Below are positions 1 through 8,383 of a stretch of DNA of 64,000 nt, one piece after another. Under the pieces are notes generated by a model. The model had not been told where the DNA came from. It made no database searches and was given only the letters and a program-made list of their open reading frames with translations. A program made the translations under genes and the position numbers. The first letter of the stretch is position 1. Every line of letters starts with the position of its first letter. Origin of the DNA: Microbacterium halophytorum (lineage in GTDB: Bacteria > Actinomycetota > Actinomycetes > Actinomycetales > Microbacteriaceae); the NCBI RefSeq assembly GCF_002970975.1, contig NZ_KZ672982.1, positions 62,001 through 126,000 of the forward strand. Reading direction: 5' to 3'.

Positions 1-747
1 CGCCGGCTGCACGGGCGGGAGCCGGCGGGCACCGATCTGGTGTTCGCGGCGCAGGCGATCGTGCCCAGGGAGCGGCGCGACCGGCTGACGATGGCACGGC
101 TGCTCGTGGATGCGGCGCGATCGGAGCCGTCCCGCCGCGTCGTGGTCAAGCTGCGCGGGCGCGCAGGTGAAGCGCAGACGCACCGGGAGGACGACAGTTA
201 CCCGGAGCTGCTCGCCGAGATCGGCGACGTGCCGCCGAACCTCGTCGTGTCGTACGCGCCGATGGAGGAGGCGCTCGCCAGCGCCGCCGGGCTCGTCACG
301 GTGAGCTCGACGGCGGCGATCGAGGCCGCTGCGGCGGGCGTGCCCGTCGTGGCGTTCGACGAGTTCGGCGTCGGCGACGACCTGATCAACACGGTCTTCC
401 TGGGCAGCGGGCTGCTGGCGGGCAGGGAGGGCCTCCTCCCCGGCAGGCAGCGCCATCCGGATCCCGAGTGGCTCACGGACAACTACTTCCACGAGCCGGC
501 GGACGACACCTGGCTCGCCGACCTCGCCTCGCTCGTCGAGCGCAGGCGCGCGGGCGACCTCGCGCCCCGGCCCGACGGCGTCGGCCTCGGTGGCCGGGCG
601 CGGGAGGCGTGGGAACGCCGCCTCGCACTGGGGAACCGCGACCGCACGGCCGGCGGGCGCGCGGCGTACGCCGCCGGCGTCCCCGTGCGCTGGGCGCTCG
701 GCGCCGTCAGGCGCGCCAGGACCCGCCTGTACGGGTCGCACGCCTGA
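1..747 (+). CDS. DUF6716-like putative glycosyltransferase, 5'-truncated
   Basis: The reading frame is open from the first base of the window, so the N-terminus lies outside; 248 residues are visible. The fold resembles a GT-B type sugar transferase. A VVVKLRGR strand is followed by a region VTVSSTAAIEAAAAGVPVVAFDEFGVGD, cited here by its short core STAAIEAAAAGVPVV, which is the usual nucleotide-sugar or donor-site helix of such enzymes. I associate it with the actinobacterial DUF6716 family, which is annotated as putative glycosyltransferase from fold alone; donor and acceptor are unknown. The last ~50 residues are Arg/Ala rich. It is followed by the tRNA-Val unit, so it is probably the last gene of an operon whose other members are upstream of the window. 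Confidence 0.6.
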   Translation, partial: RRLHGREPAGTDLVFAAQAIVPRERRDRLTMARLLVDAARSEPSRRVVVKLRGRAGEAQTHREDDSYPELLAEIGDVPPNLVVSYAPMEEALASAAGLVTVSSTAAIEAAAAGVPVVAFDEFGVGDDLINTVFLGSGLLAGREGLLPGRQRHPDPEWLTDNYFHEPADDTWLADLASLVERRRAGDLAPRPDGVGLGGRAREAWERRLALGNRDRTAGGRAAYAAGVPVRWALGAVRRARTRLYGSHA

Positions 748-785
748 GCGGTCTCGGGCGCGCGACACGGCCGGGATGCGTCCGG

Positions 786-815
786 TTCGGAGGTCACCGG
801 ATCATCCGGTAGTAT
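786..815 (+). promoter_or_regulatory. Probable promoter of tRNA-Val
   Basis: A TTCGGA hexamer (786-791) and a TAGTAT hexamer (810-815) are separated by 18 bp and lie 30 bp before the tRNA. Both resemble housekeeping sigma -35 and -10 boxes. The assignment rests on sequence and position only. Confidence 0.45.
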
Positions 816-844
816 CTATCGAGGCCCGCAAGGGTCGCTCCGAT

Positions 845-921
845 GGGCGTTTGGCGCAGTTGGTTAGCGCGCTTCCTTCACACGGAAGAGGTCGTGGGTT
901 CGAGTCCCGCATCGCCCACCA
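845..921 (+). tRNA. tRNA-Val (anticodon CAC)
   Basis: A full cloverleaf can be drawn. The acceptor arm GGGCGTT pairs with ATCGCCC, with one T-T mismatch at 850/912. The D stem is GCGC/GCGC, and the anticodon stem CTTCC/GGAAG encloses loop TTCACAC, giving anticodon CAC for GUG codons. The T arm is GTGGG-TTCGAGT-CCCGC. The 3' CCA is encoded at 919-921. The gene stands alone and is followed at once by a strong hairpin. Confidence 0.96.
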
Positions 922-924
922 AAG

Positions 925-969
925 GAACCCCCGGTCAGAAGCCTCTCGTCAGGCGACTGCCGGGGGTTC
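925..969 (+). terminator. Intrinsic-type hairpin after tRNA-Val
   Basis: GAACCCCCGG (925-934) is perfectly complementary to CCGGGGGTTC (960-969), giving a 10-bp stem with a 25-nt loop. It begins 4 nt after the encoded CCA. There is no U-tract, as is common for actinobacterial terminators. Confidence 0.7.
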
Positions 970-1031
970 GTCGCGTCCGCAGCGAGGTGAGCCGCGGCCC
1001 TGCGGACGACCGGCGTTCCCGGGGGCGGCAG

Positions 1032-1595
1032 TCACGAGGCCCACTGCGTCAGCACGGCGTCGAGCCCGTCGATGACGCGTTCGAACGTGGCGTCGGTCGA
1101 CCTGGGCCACTTGAAGCCCGCGCCGAGCTCGAGGGCGACGAAGCCGTGCAGCGTGGAGCGGATGAGCCGGATCGCGTCGGTCAGGTCGTCGCCGTCGAGA
1201 GCGTAGGCCCGCAGCGCCGAAGCGAATGCGGCGATCATCTCGCCCGCCGCCGCGGTGCCCTCGGCGTCGTCGGGGTCGGGCGCGATCTGGAGTGCGGCGT
1301 ATCGGGCGGGGCGGCCCGCCGCCCAGTCGCGGAGCGCGTGGGCGACCGCGCCGAGCGCGTCTCGCCCCGATAGTCCGGCGCAGGCCGCCGACAGCACGGC
1401 GGCCGCCTCGCGCGCCGCGTTCTGGGCGATCGCCCCGCGCAGGTCCTCGAGGTCGGCGACGTGGCGATAGACGCCCGGCGGGGCGATCCCGAGTGCGCGG
1501 CCGAGCTTCGTGATCGTCAGTTCGTCGAGGCCGATGCGGTCCGCCAGGTCGGCGGCCCGGTCCACGACCGCGGCGCGGTTCAGCCGATCAGGCAT
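1032..1595 (-). CDS. TetR family transcriptional regulator
   Basis: This 187-residue repressor has an N-terminal helix-turn-helix around residues 5-50, with the typical segment LTITKLGRALGIAPPGVYRHV, quoted by its core GIAPPGVYRHV. The helical C-terminal half contains an RSTLHGFVALE stretch like that of TetR_C ligand-binding domains. The ATG at 1595 overlaps the end of the upstream hydrolase gene by 8 bp; a GTG at 1604 is an alternative start. Because it is translationally coupled to the hydrolase and a perfect palindrome sits at the hydrolase promoter, it most likely represses that operon, itself included. The inducer is unknown. Confidence 0.85.
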   Translation of the reverse strand: MPDRLNRAAVVDRAADLADRIGLDELTITKLGRALGIAPPGVYRHVADLEDLRGAIAQNAAREAAAVLSAACAGLSGRDALGAVAHALRDWAAGRPARYAALQIAPDPDDAEGTAAAGEMIAAFASALRAYALDGDDLTDAIRLIRSTLHGFVALELGAGFKWPRSTDATFERVIDGLDAVLTQWAS

Positions 1596-2385
1596 GCGAC
1601 GCACCCCGGCTCAGGAACGGGAGCATCACCGCGAGGACGGCCTCCGCCTGCTCGCCCATCGGGTAGTGGCCCGCGCCGGGAATCATCCGATGCTCGCCCC
1701 GCAGCGCCTCCGCGGCCCATCGGGCTTCCGCTTCCGGGTCGGGGAAGTCGCGATCGCGCTCGCCCATGATGATCAGCGCGGGGGCGGACACCCCCGGCAG
1801 CGCCGCCTCCGCTGGCGCGTGGGAGGTCCGGGTCGTCCTCTCGAACGCCCGCCACCGCCCGGGCCGGCGCAGGAGGGCGAGTGCCGCGCGCACGTGGTCG
1901 TCGTGGTCGTGAGGCAGGCGGTCGCCGAAGAGCGAACGGTAGTAGGCCCGCCAGACGGAGGGCCCCCACGGGCGGGCGAGCGCGAGGCGCATCAGGAACT
2001 TCGTCGCGGCCGGGCCAGGATCCCTCAGGAACGGGCCGATGAGCACCAGGCCGTTGATCGCCTCGGGGCTCTCGGCCGCCGCGATGACGGTCGCTGCGGC
2101 GCCCATCGAGTTCCCCACCACCGTCGCGGGAGCTCCGCCCAGTGCGTCGACGACCGCGAGCAGGTCGCCGGCGGCGGCCCGATCGTCGTAGGCCGGGAAG
2201 CGCGTCGAGCTGTCGCCGTGCCCTCGCAGGTCCATCGTCGCCACGCGGAAACCGGCCTCCACCAGGCCGGGCACCAGGTGCCGGAACGACGCCCTCGTCT
2301 CGCCCATACCGGGCACGCCGACGATGAGCGGGCCCGCTCCGTCGACCTGTAGGGCGATCGTGCCTCCGTCACGTTCGATCATCAT
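1588..2385 (-). CDS. Alpha/beta-fold hydrolase
   Basis: The protein has 265 residues. Ser93 sits in the nucleophile elbow GNSMG, with Asp211 in GERDRDF and His240 in GAGHYP forming the expected triad. An early GVPGMGETRASF loop supplies the oxyanion region, and DLRGHGDS is the usual cap-adjacent motif. The family covers esterases, epoxide hydrolases and lactonases; the substrate cannot be read from sequence. It is the first gene of a two-gene operon with the overlapping TetR regulator. The start ATG is 7 nt from a TACGCT -10 box, so the mRNA is probably leaderless. Confidence 0.85.
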   Translation of the reverse strand: MMIERDGGTIALQVDGAGPLIVGVPGMGETRASFRHLVPGLVEAGFRVATMDLRGHGDSSTRFPAYDDRAAAGDLLAVVDALGGAPATVVGNSMGAAATVIAAAESPEAINGLVLIGPFLRDPGPAATKFLMRLALARPWGPSVWRAYYRSLFGDRLPHDHDDHVRAALALLRRPGRWRAFERTTRTSHAPAEAALPGVSAPALIIMGERDRDFPDPEAEARWAAEALRGEHRMIPGAGHYPMGEQAEAVLAVMLPFLSRGASHA

Positions 2386-2400
2386 GTTACGGAGCGTAAC
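2386..2400 (-). promoter_or_regulatory. Palindromic TetR operator over the hydrolase promoter
   Basis: GTTACG-GAG-CGTAAC is a perfect 6-bp inverted repeat with a 3-bp spacer, directly abutting the hydrolase start codon. On the minus strand it contains TACGCT exactly 7 nt upstream of ATG. An occupied site would therefore cover both the -10 box and the transcription start. It is the natural target of the downstream TetR protein. Confidence 0.7.
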
Positions 2401-2491
2401 TTACTGTGATGGAGAGTTGCAACGACCGAAGGATGCGCGTCTGTCGCGCTGTCATCGACGGCTCGGGCATCGCCAGCGCTGCTCGCTCCGG

Positions 2492-3163
2492 TCAGTGCTC
2501 GCCCGGGGCGGTGTGCGACGAGGCGAGGAGTCCGTGCCGGATGGCGCGGAGGACGGCCTGGGTGCGGTCTCGTGCCCCGAGCTTGACGAGCACGTTCGAG
2601 ACGTGGTTCTTGACGGTGCCCTCGGCGAGATGCAGCAGCTCGGCGATCTCTCGGTTGCTGTACCCGCCCGCGACGAGCCCGAGAACGTCGGCTTCGCGCT
2701 CTGTCAGCTCGGCGGGATGCCAGTCGCCTGCGCCCGCCTCGTCCGCCGGCATCGCGAGGCGCGCGGTCAGCGCGGGCTGCAACGCCGTCCGGCCGGCCGC
2801 GACGGCCCTGATCCCATCGACGAGCTCATCCAGCGTGACGTCCTTCAGCAGGTACCCGCGGGCACCGGCGCGAACGGCGCCGAGGACGAGCTCGGCATCA
2901 TCGAAGGTAGTCAGTACGAGGGCGGGTGCATCGATGCCGCGCCTGGCCATCTCACGCAGCGTGCCGATGCCGTCGCGGCGCGGCATCCGCAGGTCGAGGA
3001 GGATGACATCCGGGTCGTGCTCGACGAGCATCCGGAGCGCCTCGTCACCGTCGGCGGCCTCGCCCTCGACGACGACATCCGGGCTGAGCTCCAGCAGCCC
3101 GCGGATGCCGGCCCGCACGAGCGTCTGGTCATCGACGATGAGGACGCGCACCTCGGCGCTCAT
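2492..3163 (-). CDS. NarL/FixJ-type response regulator
   Basis: The protein has 223 residues. The receiver domain (about 1-120) carries the acidic pair Asp11/Asp12, phospho-acceptor Asp57 in LLDLRMP, Thr85/Thr86 and Lys107. The LuxR-type helix-turn-helix spans about residues 150-205 (LTEREADVLGLVAGGYSNRE). It overlaps the upstream sensor kinase gene by 4 bp (ATGA), so the pair forms one two-component system. The divergently transcribed ABC exporter is the probable target, as in many DesK/NarL-type systems sensing membrane or antibiotic stress. Confidence 0.92.
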   Translation of the reverse strand: MSAEVRVLIVDDQTLVRAGIRGLLELSPDVVVEGEAADGDEALRMLVEHDPDVILLDLRMPRRDGIGTLREMARRGIDAPALVLTTFDDAELVLGAVRAGARGYLLKDVTLDELVDGIRAVAAGRTALQPALTARLAMPADEAGAGDWHPAELTEREADVLGLVAGGYSNREIAELLHLAEGTVKNHVSNVLVKLGARDRTQAVLRAIRHGLLASSHTAPGEH

Positions 3164-4299
3164 CGCGCGGGCACCGCCATCCGCACGACGAAGCCCCCGT
3201 CGGGTCCCCGCGTGAACTCGGCCGATCCGCCCAGGTGCTCAGCCCGTTCGCGGAGGCCGCGCAGCCCGTTGCCCGGCGTGACATCCCGACCCGCCGCGCC
3301 GTCGTCGCTGGCGGAGAGCACGAGCGCGTCCGATTCCGGATCACGGCGGACCGTGATCCGGAGCGTGGTCGCCCCGTGCGCGTGCCTGATCGTGTTCGTC
3401 AGCGCTTCCTGGGCGGCGCGAACCATGGCCGTGCGGACGCCGGCATCGGCCGAGATCCCGGGGTCGACGGACAGCTCGACGGCGGGTCGGGAGATGTCTG
3501 TGATCACGTGCTCGAGCGCGTCGCGCAGCGACCCGCGCTCGTCTCGCAGTTGCGACACGCTGTCCCGGACCTCGGCGAGCAGATCCTTGGCGATCGAGCG
3601 GGCGCGGCGCACGTGCTCCGCGGCGTCGCCGTCGGCCTGATGCGACGCGATCTCCAGCTCGAGCGCAAGCGCCGTGAGTCGATGCCCCGCGACATCGTGC
3701 AGGTCGCGGGAGATGCGGAGGCGCTCTTCGGCCCGTGCCGATTGGTCGAGCAGCGCCGACGCGGCCGCGAGCTGCACGTGCGCCTCCGCGAGCTGGCGCT
3801 GCGAGCGCTCTTGCGAGATCCATGTCGACACCGTCAGGGCCGTGACCGCTTGTACGACGATGTAGAAGGCGGCGTTCACGCCCTTCTCCGCGACTCCCGG
3901 CGTGCTCACGACCACGGCCGCCGTGTTCGCGAGGATCACGAGCGCTGTGCCCGACCGGGGGATCACGTAGACGCTGAGCGCCGCGCTGAAGATCAGCACG
4001 ATCTTCACGAAGCCCATCCCGGTGTGGATCAGGAGCACGCTCGCGATGGCCGCCAGCGCCTGTGCGATGAACCAGGCGAGCAGGGCGCGGCGGCGCGACG
4101 ATTCGGTCAGTGCGCTCGTCGCGAGGTACGCGGCGATGAAGCCCGCGTACACGATCGGCCACAGCCACGGCGGCCCGAAGGCGACATCCGTGCCCTGCAC
4201 TTCCTGCACGACGACGGGCACGCCGAGGGCGACGAAGAGCAGGGTGATCAGACCCACGAGCACCAAGCCGGGGTCGAACGCGCGGGCGCCGCTTCCCAT
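3160..4299 (-). CDS. Sensor histidine kinase, HisKA_3 (DesK/NarX) type
   Basis: The protein has 379 residues. Five or six hydrophobic segments occupy residues ~10-160 and no large extracytoplasmic domain is evident, suggesting membrane or intramembrane sensing. The dimerisation/phospho-acceptor motif ISRDLHDVAGHRL gives His201. An HATPase_c domain follows, with RAAQEALTNTIRHA (N box), SDDGAAG (G1) and GNGLRGLRERA (G2). The ATG at 4299 lies 6 nt after a TAGCGT -10 box on the minus strand, so the message is probably leaderless. The stop codon overlaps the response regulator start. Confidence 0.92.
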   Translation of the reverse strand: MGSGARAFDPGLVLVGLITLLFVALGVPVVVQEVQGTDVAFGPPWLWPIVYAGFIAAYLATSALTESSRRRALLAWFIAQALAAIASVLLIHTGMGFVKIVLIFSAALSVYVIPRSGTALVILANTAAVVVSTPGVAEKGVNAAFYIVVQAVTALTVSTWISQERSQRQLAEAHVQLAAASALLDQSARAEERLRISRDLHDVAGHRLTALALELEIASHQADGDAAEHVRRARSIAKDLLAEVRDSVSQLRDERGSLRDALEHVITDISRPAVELSVDPGISADAGVRTAMVRAAQEALTNTIRHAHGATTLRITVRRDPESDALVLSASDDGAAGRDVTPGNGLRGLRERAEHLGGSAEFTRGPDGGFVVRMAVPAR

Positions 4300-4411
4300 G
4301 CGGCAACGCTATCGCGTGAGCGGAGGGCTCTTCCCGTGCCGAAAGTCACGACCGGAAGAGGTGACCTCCGGCACGCGCGAACCGAGCCGTGTCATCCATA
4401 GCGTCGTTCGC
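4300..4411. promoter_or_regulatory. Divergent promoter region between kinase and ABC exporter
   Basis: The 112-bp gap holds two oppositely directed TAGCGT -10 boxes. One is on minus (reading ACGCTA at 4306-4311), 6 nt from the kinase ATG. The other is on plus at 4399-4404, 7 nt from the exporter ATG. Any response-regulator site would lie between them, and GACCGGAAGAGGTGACCTCCGG around 4350-4371 contains a partial inverted repeat. Confidence 0.5.
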
Positions 4412-5146
4412 ATGATGGAACCAGCAGTGGCGGTCACCGGGCTGACGCGCCGATACGGTCGGAAGACGGCTCTCGACGGCGTCGACCTGCACGTCGAGCC
4501 CGGCGGCGCCGTGGGGATCCTCGGCGCGAACGGCGCGGGCAAGACGACGCTCGTCGAGACGATCGTCGGTCTGCGGCGGCCGACGGCCGGCCGTGTTCGG
4601 GTGCGGGGGCTCGACCCCATCCGGGACCGGGCCCGGGTGCGCTCGGTCCTGGGGGTGCAGCTCCAGAATGCCGCGATGCACGAAGACCTCACCGTCGCGG
4701 AGAACCTGCGACTGCATCGGTCGTTCTATCGCCAGGGCGTCGATCCGGATGCCCTGATTGACGCCCTCGGGCTGCGTCAGGTGGCCGGCACCCGCGCCCA
4801 ACGGCTCTCGGGTGGGCAGCAGCAACGGCTCTCCGTCGCGGCGGCCCTGATCGGAGGCCCGCGCATCGTCATCCTCGATGAGCTGACCACGGGGCTGGAC
4901 CCGGAAGGCCGCCACGAGGTCTGGCGGATGATCGAAGAGCTCCGCGAGGAGGGAGTCACGATCCTGCTGGTGAGCCACTCGATGACCGAGGTCGAGCGGC
5001 TCTGCGATCGGCTCGTGATGCTCGAGCGCGGCAGGATCGCGATCGAGGGGACCCCGGCGGACGTCATCGAGCGAACGCGCGCGGAAGACCTGGAGGAGGC
5101 GTTCCTGCGGCTGCGGGGCCGCGGCGGCGCGAGGAGCAGCTCATGA
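4412..5146 (+). CDS. ABC transporter ATP-binding protein (drug-export type)
   Basis: The protein has 244 residues. It carries Walker A GANGAGKTT, Q-loop in GVQLQNAAM, signature LSGGQQQR, Walker B IVILDELTTGLDPE (core LDELTTGLDP) and the H-loop in LVSHSMTE. Length and the MMEPAVAVTGLTRRYG start fit the CcmA/NodI/DrrA-like exporter subfamily. I chose the ATG at 4412, 7 nt after TAGCGT; an in-frame ATG follows at 4415. Earlier in-frame starts overlap the kinase promoter and encode no domain. It overlaps the permease gene by 4 bp and is divergent from the two-component genes that probably control it. Confidence 0.9.
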   Translation: MMEPAVAVTGLTRRYGRKTALDGVDLHVEPGGAVGILGANGAGKTTLVETIVGLRRPTAGRVRVRGLDPIRDRARVRSVLGVQLQNAAMHEDLTVAENLRLHRSFYRQGVDPDALIDALGLRQVAGTRAQRLSGGQQQRLSVAAALIGGPRIVILDELTTGLDPEGRHEVWRMIEELREEGVTILLVSHSMTEVERLCDRLVMLERGRIAIEGTPADVIERTRAEDLEEAFLRLRGRGGARSSS

Positions 5147-5931
5147 TCGGCAACGGATACGGCGTTCCCAGGCCCGCACACCCGGGGATGCGGGCCTGGG
5201 GGCAGCTCGTTCTGGCCGAGACGCGCTCCGTGGTCCGCGACACGGCGGGCCTGATCATCCCGATCGGCATGCCGACCCTCTTGCTGCTCACCCAGGGCGC
5301 CGCACCGTCCGAGCAGATCCTGCCGGGCTCCGGTGGGCGCAGCGTGTTCGAGTTGTTCGTGCTGCCGATTCTGCTCGTCATGGTGGTCGCGCTCGTCGGC
5401 GTGGTGAACATGCCGTCGTTCCTCGCCGCCTACCGGAAAGGAGGCCTGTTGAAGCGGCTCGCCGCGACGCCGGCGCATCCGGCGATGCTGCTGGTCGCCC
5501 AGGTGGTGACGTCGCTCGCGCAGACCCTGGTCGGAGTGGGCATCGCGGTGGCTGCCGCGGCGGCGGTGTTCGGCATCGTGGGGCCCGAACAAGCCGTGGC
5601 CGCGATCGGTGCGTTCCTGCTCGTGTGCGCCGCGATGTACGCCGTCGGAATGATCGTCGCGGCAGTAGCGCCGACTCCGAACGCGGCCGTCGCGATCGGG
5701 CTCGTCGTGTTCTTCGGCATCGGCGCGGCCGGCGGGCTCTTCGGCGGGAAGGAGCAGCTCCCGGAAGTCGTAGCGGTCGTGGGCGCGTGGCTGCCGTACG
5801 GCGCGGGCGTCGAGGCGCTGCAGCACGCGTGGGTCGGCGAGCCCCTGCCGTGGGAGCCGGTCGTCGCCCTGGCCGCGGCCGCGGCGATCGGCGGTGCGGC
5901 CGCCGTTCGCCTGTTCCGTTGGAGTCGCTGA
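5143..5931 (+). CDS. ABC-2 type transporter permease
   Basis: The 262-residue membrane protein has six predicted hydrophobic segments and the ABC-2 pattern of a cytoplasmic N-terminus followed by a first helix near residues 38-55. It also has the loop YRKGGLLKRLAATPAHP, quoted by its core KGGLLKRLAATP, typical of DrrB/NodJ-type permeases. The ATG overlaps the stop of the ATPase gene, and the two products should form a homodimeric-permease exporter. Substrate is not predictable; a lipid, ionophore or cell-envelope-active drug is plausible given the linked DesK-type kinase. Confidence 0.88.
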   Translation: MIGNGYGVPRPAHPGMRAWGQLVLAETRSVVRDTAGLIIPIGMPTLLLLTQGAAPSEQILPGSGGRSVFELFVLPILLVMVVALVGVVNMPSFLAAYRKGGLLKRLAATPAHPAMLLVAQVVTSLAQTLVGVGIAVAAAAAVFGIVGPEQAVAAIGAFLLVCAAMYAVGMIVAAVAPTPNAAVAIGLVVFFGIGAAGGLFGGKEQLPEVVAVVGAWLPYGAGVEALQHAWVGEPLPWEPVVALAAAAAIGGAAAVRLFRWSR

Positions 5932-5948
5932 CGGGCTAACCTCGCCGC

Positions 5949-6386
5949 ATGGGCATCCGGATGGACAACGTCGGAATCGTGGTCGAGGACCTGACGATCG
6001 CGATCGACTTCTTCCGCGAGCTGGGCCTCGAGCTCGAGGGCCGCGCCGTGGCCGAGGGGGAGTGGGCCGGGCGCGTCACGGGGCTCGGAGACCAGCGCGT
6101 CGAGGTCGCGATGATGCGCACGCCCGACGGGCACGGCAGGCTCGAGCTCTCGCGGTTCCTCGAACCCACCGTCGTGGCGGACAACCGCCGGGCGCCGGTG
6201 AATGCGCTCGGCTACCTTCGGGTGATGTTCGAGGTCGACGACATCGACGATACCCTCGCCCGGTTGCGGCCCTACGGTGCGGAGCTCGTCGGTCCGGAGG
6301 TCGTGCAGTACGAGGACGTCTACCGGCTCTGTTACATCCGGGGCCCCGAGGGCGTTCTGATCGGTCTCGCCCAGAGCATCGGCTGA
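5949..6386 (+). CDS. VOC family protein (glyoxalase/bleomycin-resistance fold)
   Basis: The 145-residue protein shows two beta-alpha-beta-beta-beta repeats: VGIVVEDLTIAIDFFRELG at residues ~5-23 and an FEVDDIDDTLARLRPYG segment in the second half. The ending YIRGPEGVLIGLAQSIG is characteristic of VOC enzymes, where a C-terminal acidic or glutamine side chain often binds metal. Whether it is a lyase, isomerase or drug-binding protein is not clear. A TAACCT box sits 6 nt before the ATG. It converges with the SDR gene 12 bp downstream. Confidence 0.85.
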   Translation: MGIRMDNVGIVVEDLTIAIDFFRELGLELEGRAVAEGEWAGRVTGLGDQRVEVAMMRTPDGHGRLELSRFLEPTVVADNRRAPVNALGYLRVMFEVDDIDDTLARLRPYGAELVGPEVVQYEDVYRLCYIRGPEGVLIGLAQSIG

Positions 6387-6398
6387 GGCCGCGCGGGC

Positions 6399-7094
6399 TC
6401 AGAGCCGGGCGATCTCCTGGCGCGGCCGCACCGGGAGATCGGTGATGTGCACGTCGGCCGGCGCGTCGATGACGAACCGGACCGCCGCGGCGACCGAGTC
6501 GGGGCGGACGTAGCGATCGGGGGTGTACGACGCCTCGGGCACCATGGCCCGCAGCATCTCGGTGTCCGTCTGGCCGGGCGACACCGTCGCGACGCGCACG
6601 CGATGCGGCTCCTCGTCGATGCGGAGCGTATCGGCGAGGCCCTTGAGCGCGTGCTTGCTCGCGGCGTAGACGGCGCTCCCCGGCACGGGCCGCGTGCTCG
6701 CGCCCGAACCGATGAAGACGACGGTGCCGGAGGAGCGCCTGAGCGCCGGCAGCGCCGCCCTGGTGAGCAGCGCGGGCGCGGTGACGTTGATCGCGAAGTG
6801 AGCGTCCCACTCCTCGCGCGTGGCTTCCGCGACCGCGAGCGGGTGGGCGATGGCGGCCACGTGCGCCAGGACATCCACGCGGTCGAGCGCAGCGATGCGC
6901 TCGGCGAGGGCCTCGGGCTCGGCGATGTCCGCGGCCCACGTGTCGGCACCGGTCGACTCAGCGAGCTCGGCGAGGCGCTCGGTGTTCCTGCCGACGGCGA
7001 TCACGTGGTGATCGGCGGCCAGATCGCGCACGATCTCGCGGCCCATGCCGCCCGTGGCCCCCGTGACGATAGCGACGGGTGCGTTTGTGGTCAT
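6399..7094 (-). CDS. Short-chain dehydrogenase/reductase
   Basis: The 231-residue classical SDR starts at MTTNAPVAIVTGATG. The nucleotide-binding TGATGGMG is at about residues 10-17, and the NAG-like position reads HVAAIAH. The catalytic residues are Ser in FIGSGAS and the YAASK pair. The start at 7094 has a Shine-Dalgarno GGAAGGA nearby and a TAGACT -10 box about 40 bp upstream (reverse of 7133-7138). An in-frame extension to 7433 runs through the neighbouring MFS gene on the same strand and is not credible. Substrate is unknown. Confidence 0.88.
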   Translation of the reverse strand: MTTNAPVAIVTGATGGMGREIVRDLAADHHVIAVGRNTERLAELAESTGADTWAADIAEPEALAERIAALDRVDVLAHVAAIAHPLAVAEATREEWDAHFAINVTAPALLTRAALPALRRSSGTVVFIGSGASTRPVPGSAVYAASKHALKGLADTLRIDEEPHRVRVATVSPGQTDTEMLRAMVPEASYTPDRYVRPDSVAAAVRFVIDAPADVHITDLPVRPRQEIARL

Positions 7095-7150
7095 CCGGTC
7101 TGGTCCTTCCCGAAGCGGCTCGGTCGGGGCCAGTCTACGGTCGGCTGCGG

Positions 7151-8314
7151 TCAGCCGCGCTGCGGGCGCAGCTGCGTCACGAGCGCGACGAGGGAGATGC
7201 AGGCGATGCAGGTGATGGCGACCGACAGCGACGACAGCGCCGCGATGCCGCCGACGGTCGGCGCGAGCAGCACGGTCGCGACCCGCATCAGCCACCCGAC
7301 TGCGGTGACGCCGGAGTGCGGGGGGATGCCGGGGATCTCGTCGGCTACGGAGAACGCCAGCGGGATCGTGATGGCACACCCCAGGCCCGCCAGCGCGAGC
7401 GCGGCGATCGTCAGCCATGCGGTCGGCGCCCACGCCGTGCCGAGCAGACCGATGAACACGAGGACGAGGCTCGTGATCAGGGCAGCGCGGCGCCCGACCG
7501 CGTCGATGAAGCGGTCGCCCGTCATGCGCCCGATGAACTGGGCACCGAGCATGATGCTCAGCCCGATGCCCGCGGACGCGGCCGGCATGCCGCGTTCGGA
7601 GCTGAGGAGGACGGCGGACCAGTTGTTGCCGATGTCTTCGACCGACATGCCGGCGAGCGCGACCAGGCCGAGAGGGGCGAGGTGCCAGAGCGCAGCGCGC
7701 CCGATCCGGCCGTGGGGCCGCTCCTCGTCAGGCGCGCCCTGGATGTCCGGCAGGAACCGGATCGCCGACAGCGTCATGCTCGCGACGCAGAGCAGCGCCC
7801 ACACCGCGATGTGTGCCACGAGCGGGACGCCGAGCGTCGCGGCCAGCGCGCCGACCGCGCCGCCGGTGGCCGCGCCGATGCTCCACCCGCCGTGCATCGA
7901 GTTGAGGAGGGAGCGCCCGTAGGCCGCCTGGACGCGCAGGCCCTGCGCGTTCTGAGCCACGTCGACGACGGCGTCCCCCAACCCGCACAGCGCCATGCCG
8001 ACGGCGAAGAGCCAGGGCTGCCCCGTGGCGACCCCGACCGCCGCCGCCGTGATCGTGACGGCGATCCAGACGGTTCCGAACGAGGCCGTCGCGCGCATGC
8101 CGAAGCGGCGCAGGATGACGCCCGGCAGGTGGAAGGAGCAGGCCGAGCCGATCATGTACGAAGCGATCAGCACGCCGAAGGCCGCGTCGCCGAGCCCGAG
8201 GAACTCCTTGACCTCGGCGTAGCGGGCGAGCAGGGTCGCCGGAAGAGCACCGTTCGTGGCGAACGCCACCATGATCGCGACGCGGGCGCGGCGCTCAACG
8301 GGGGACGGGGACAT
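7151..8314 (-). CDS. MFS transporter
   Basis: The 387-residue protein has about 12 hydrophobic segments. After helix 2 there is an RRFGMRA loop corresponding to the MFS signature, and a second internal repeat starts near residue 210 after a charged cytoplasmic loop (DEERPHGRIGRA). The pattern GLGDAVVDVAQNAQG in helix 4 resembles the YbjJ/fucose-permease-like branch. The start is supported by an AGGAG Shine-Dalgarno sequence just upstream. Substrate is unknown; it may be co-transcribed with the SCO4848-like gene upstream. Confidence 0.88.
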   Translation of the reverse strand: MSPSPVERRARVAIMVAFATNGALPATLLARYAEVKEFLGLGDAAFGVLIASYMIGSACSFHLPGVILRRFGMRATASFGTVWIAVTITAAAVGVATGQPWLFAVGMALCGLGDAVVDVAQNAQGLRVQAAYGRSLLNSMHGGWSIGAATGGAVGALAATLGVPLVAHIAVWALLCVASMTLSAIRFLPDIQGAPDEERPHGRIGRAALWHLAPLGLVALAGMSVEDIGNNWSAVLLSSERGMPAASAGIGLSIMLGAQFIGRMTGDRFIDAVGRRAALITSLVLVFIGLLGTAWAPTAWLTIAALALAGLGCAITIPLAFSVADEIPGIPPHSGVTAVGWLMRVATVLLAPTVGGIAALSSLSVAITCIACISLVALVTQLRPQRG

Positions 8315-8383
8315 GGTGCTCCTGGTGTGATGCGGGCGAGATCGGGCGATCGCGTCGGCGCGACGCGGCGGGCGGTTCCGCGG

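Noticed and set aside
845..921. tRNA-Val as an integration site of a mobile element
   Set aside because: No integrase, no repeated tRNA 3' end and no foreign-looking genes downstream; a terminator follows directly.
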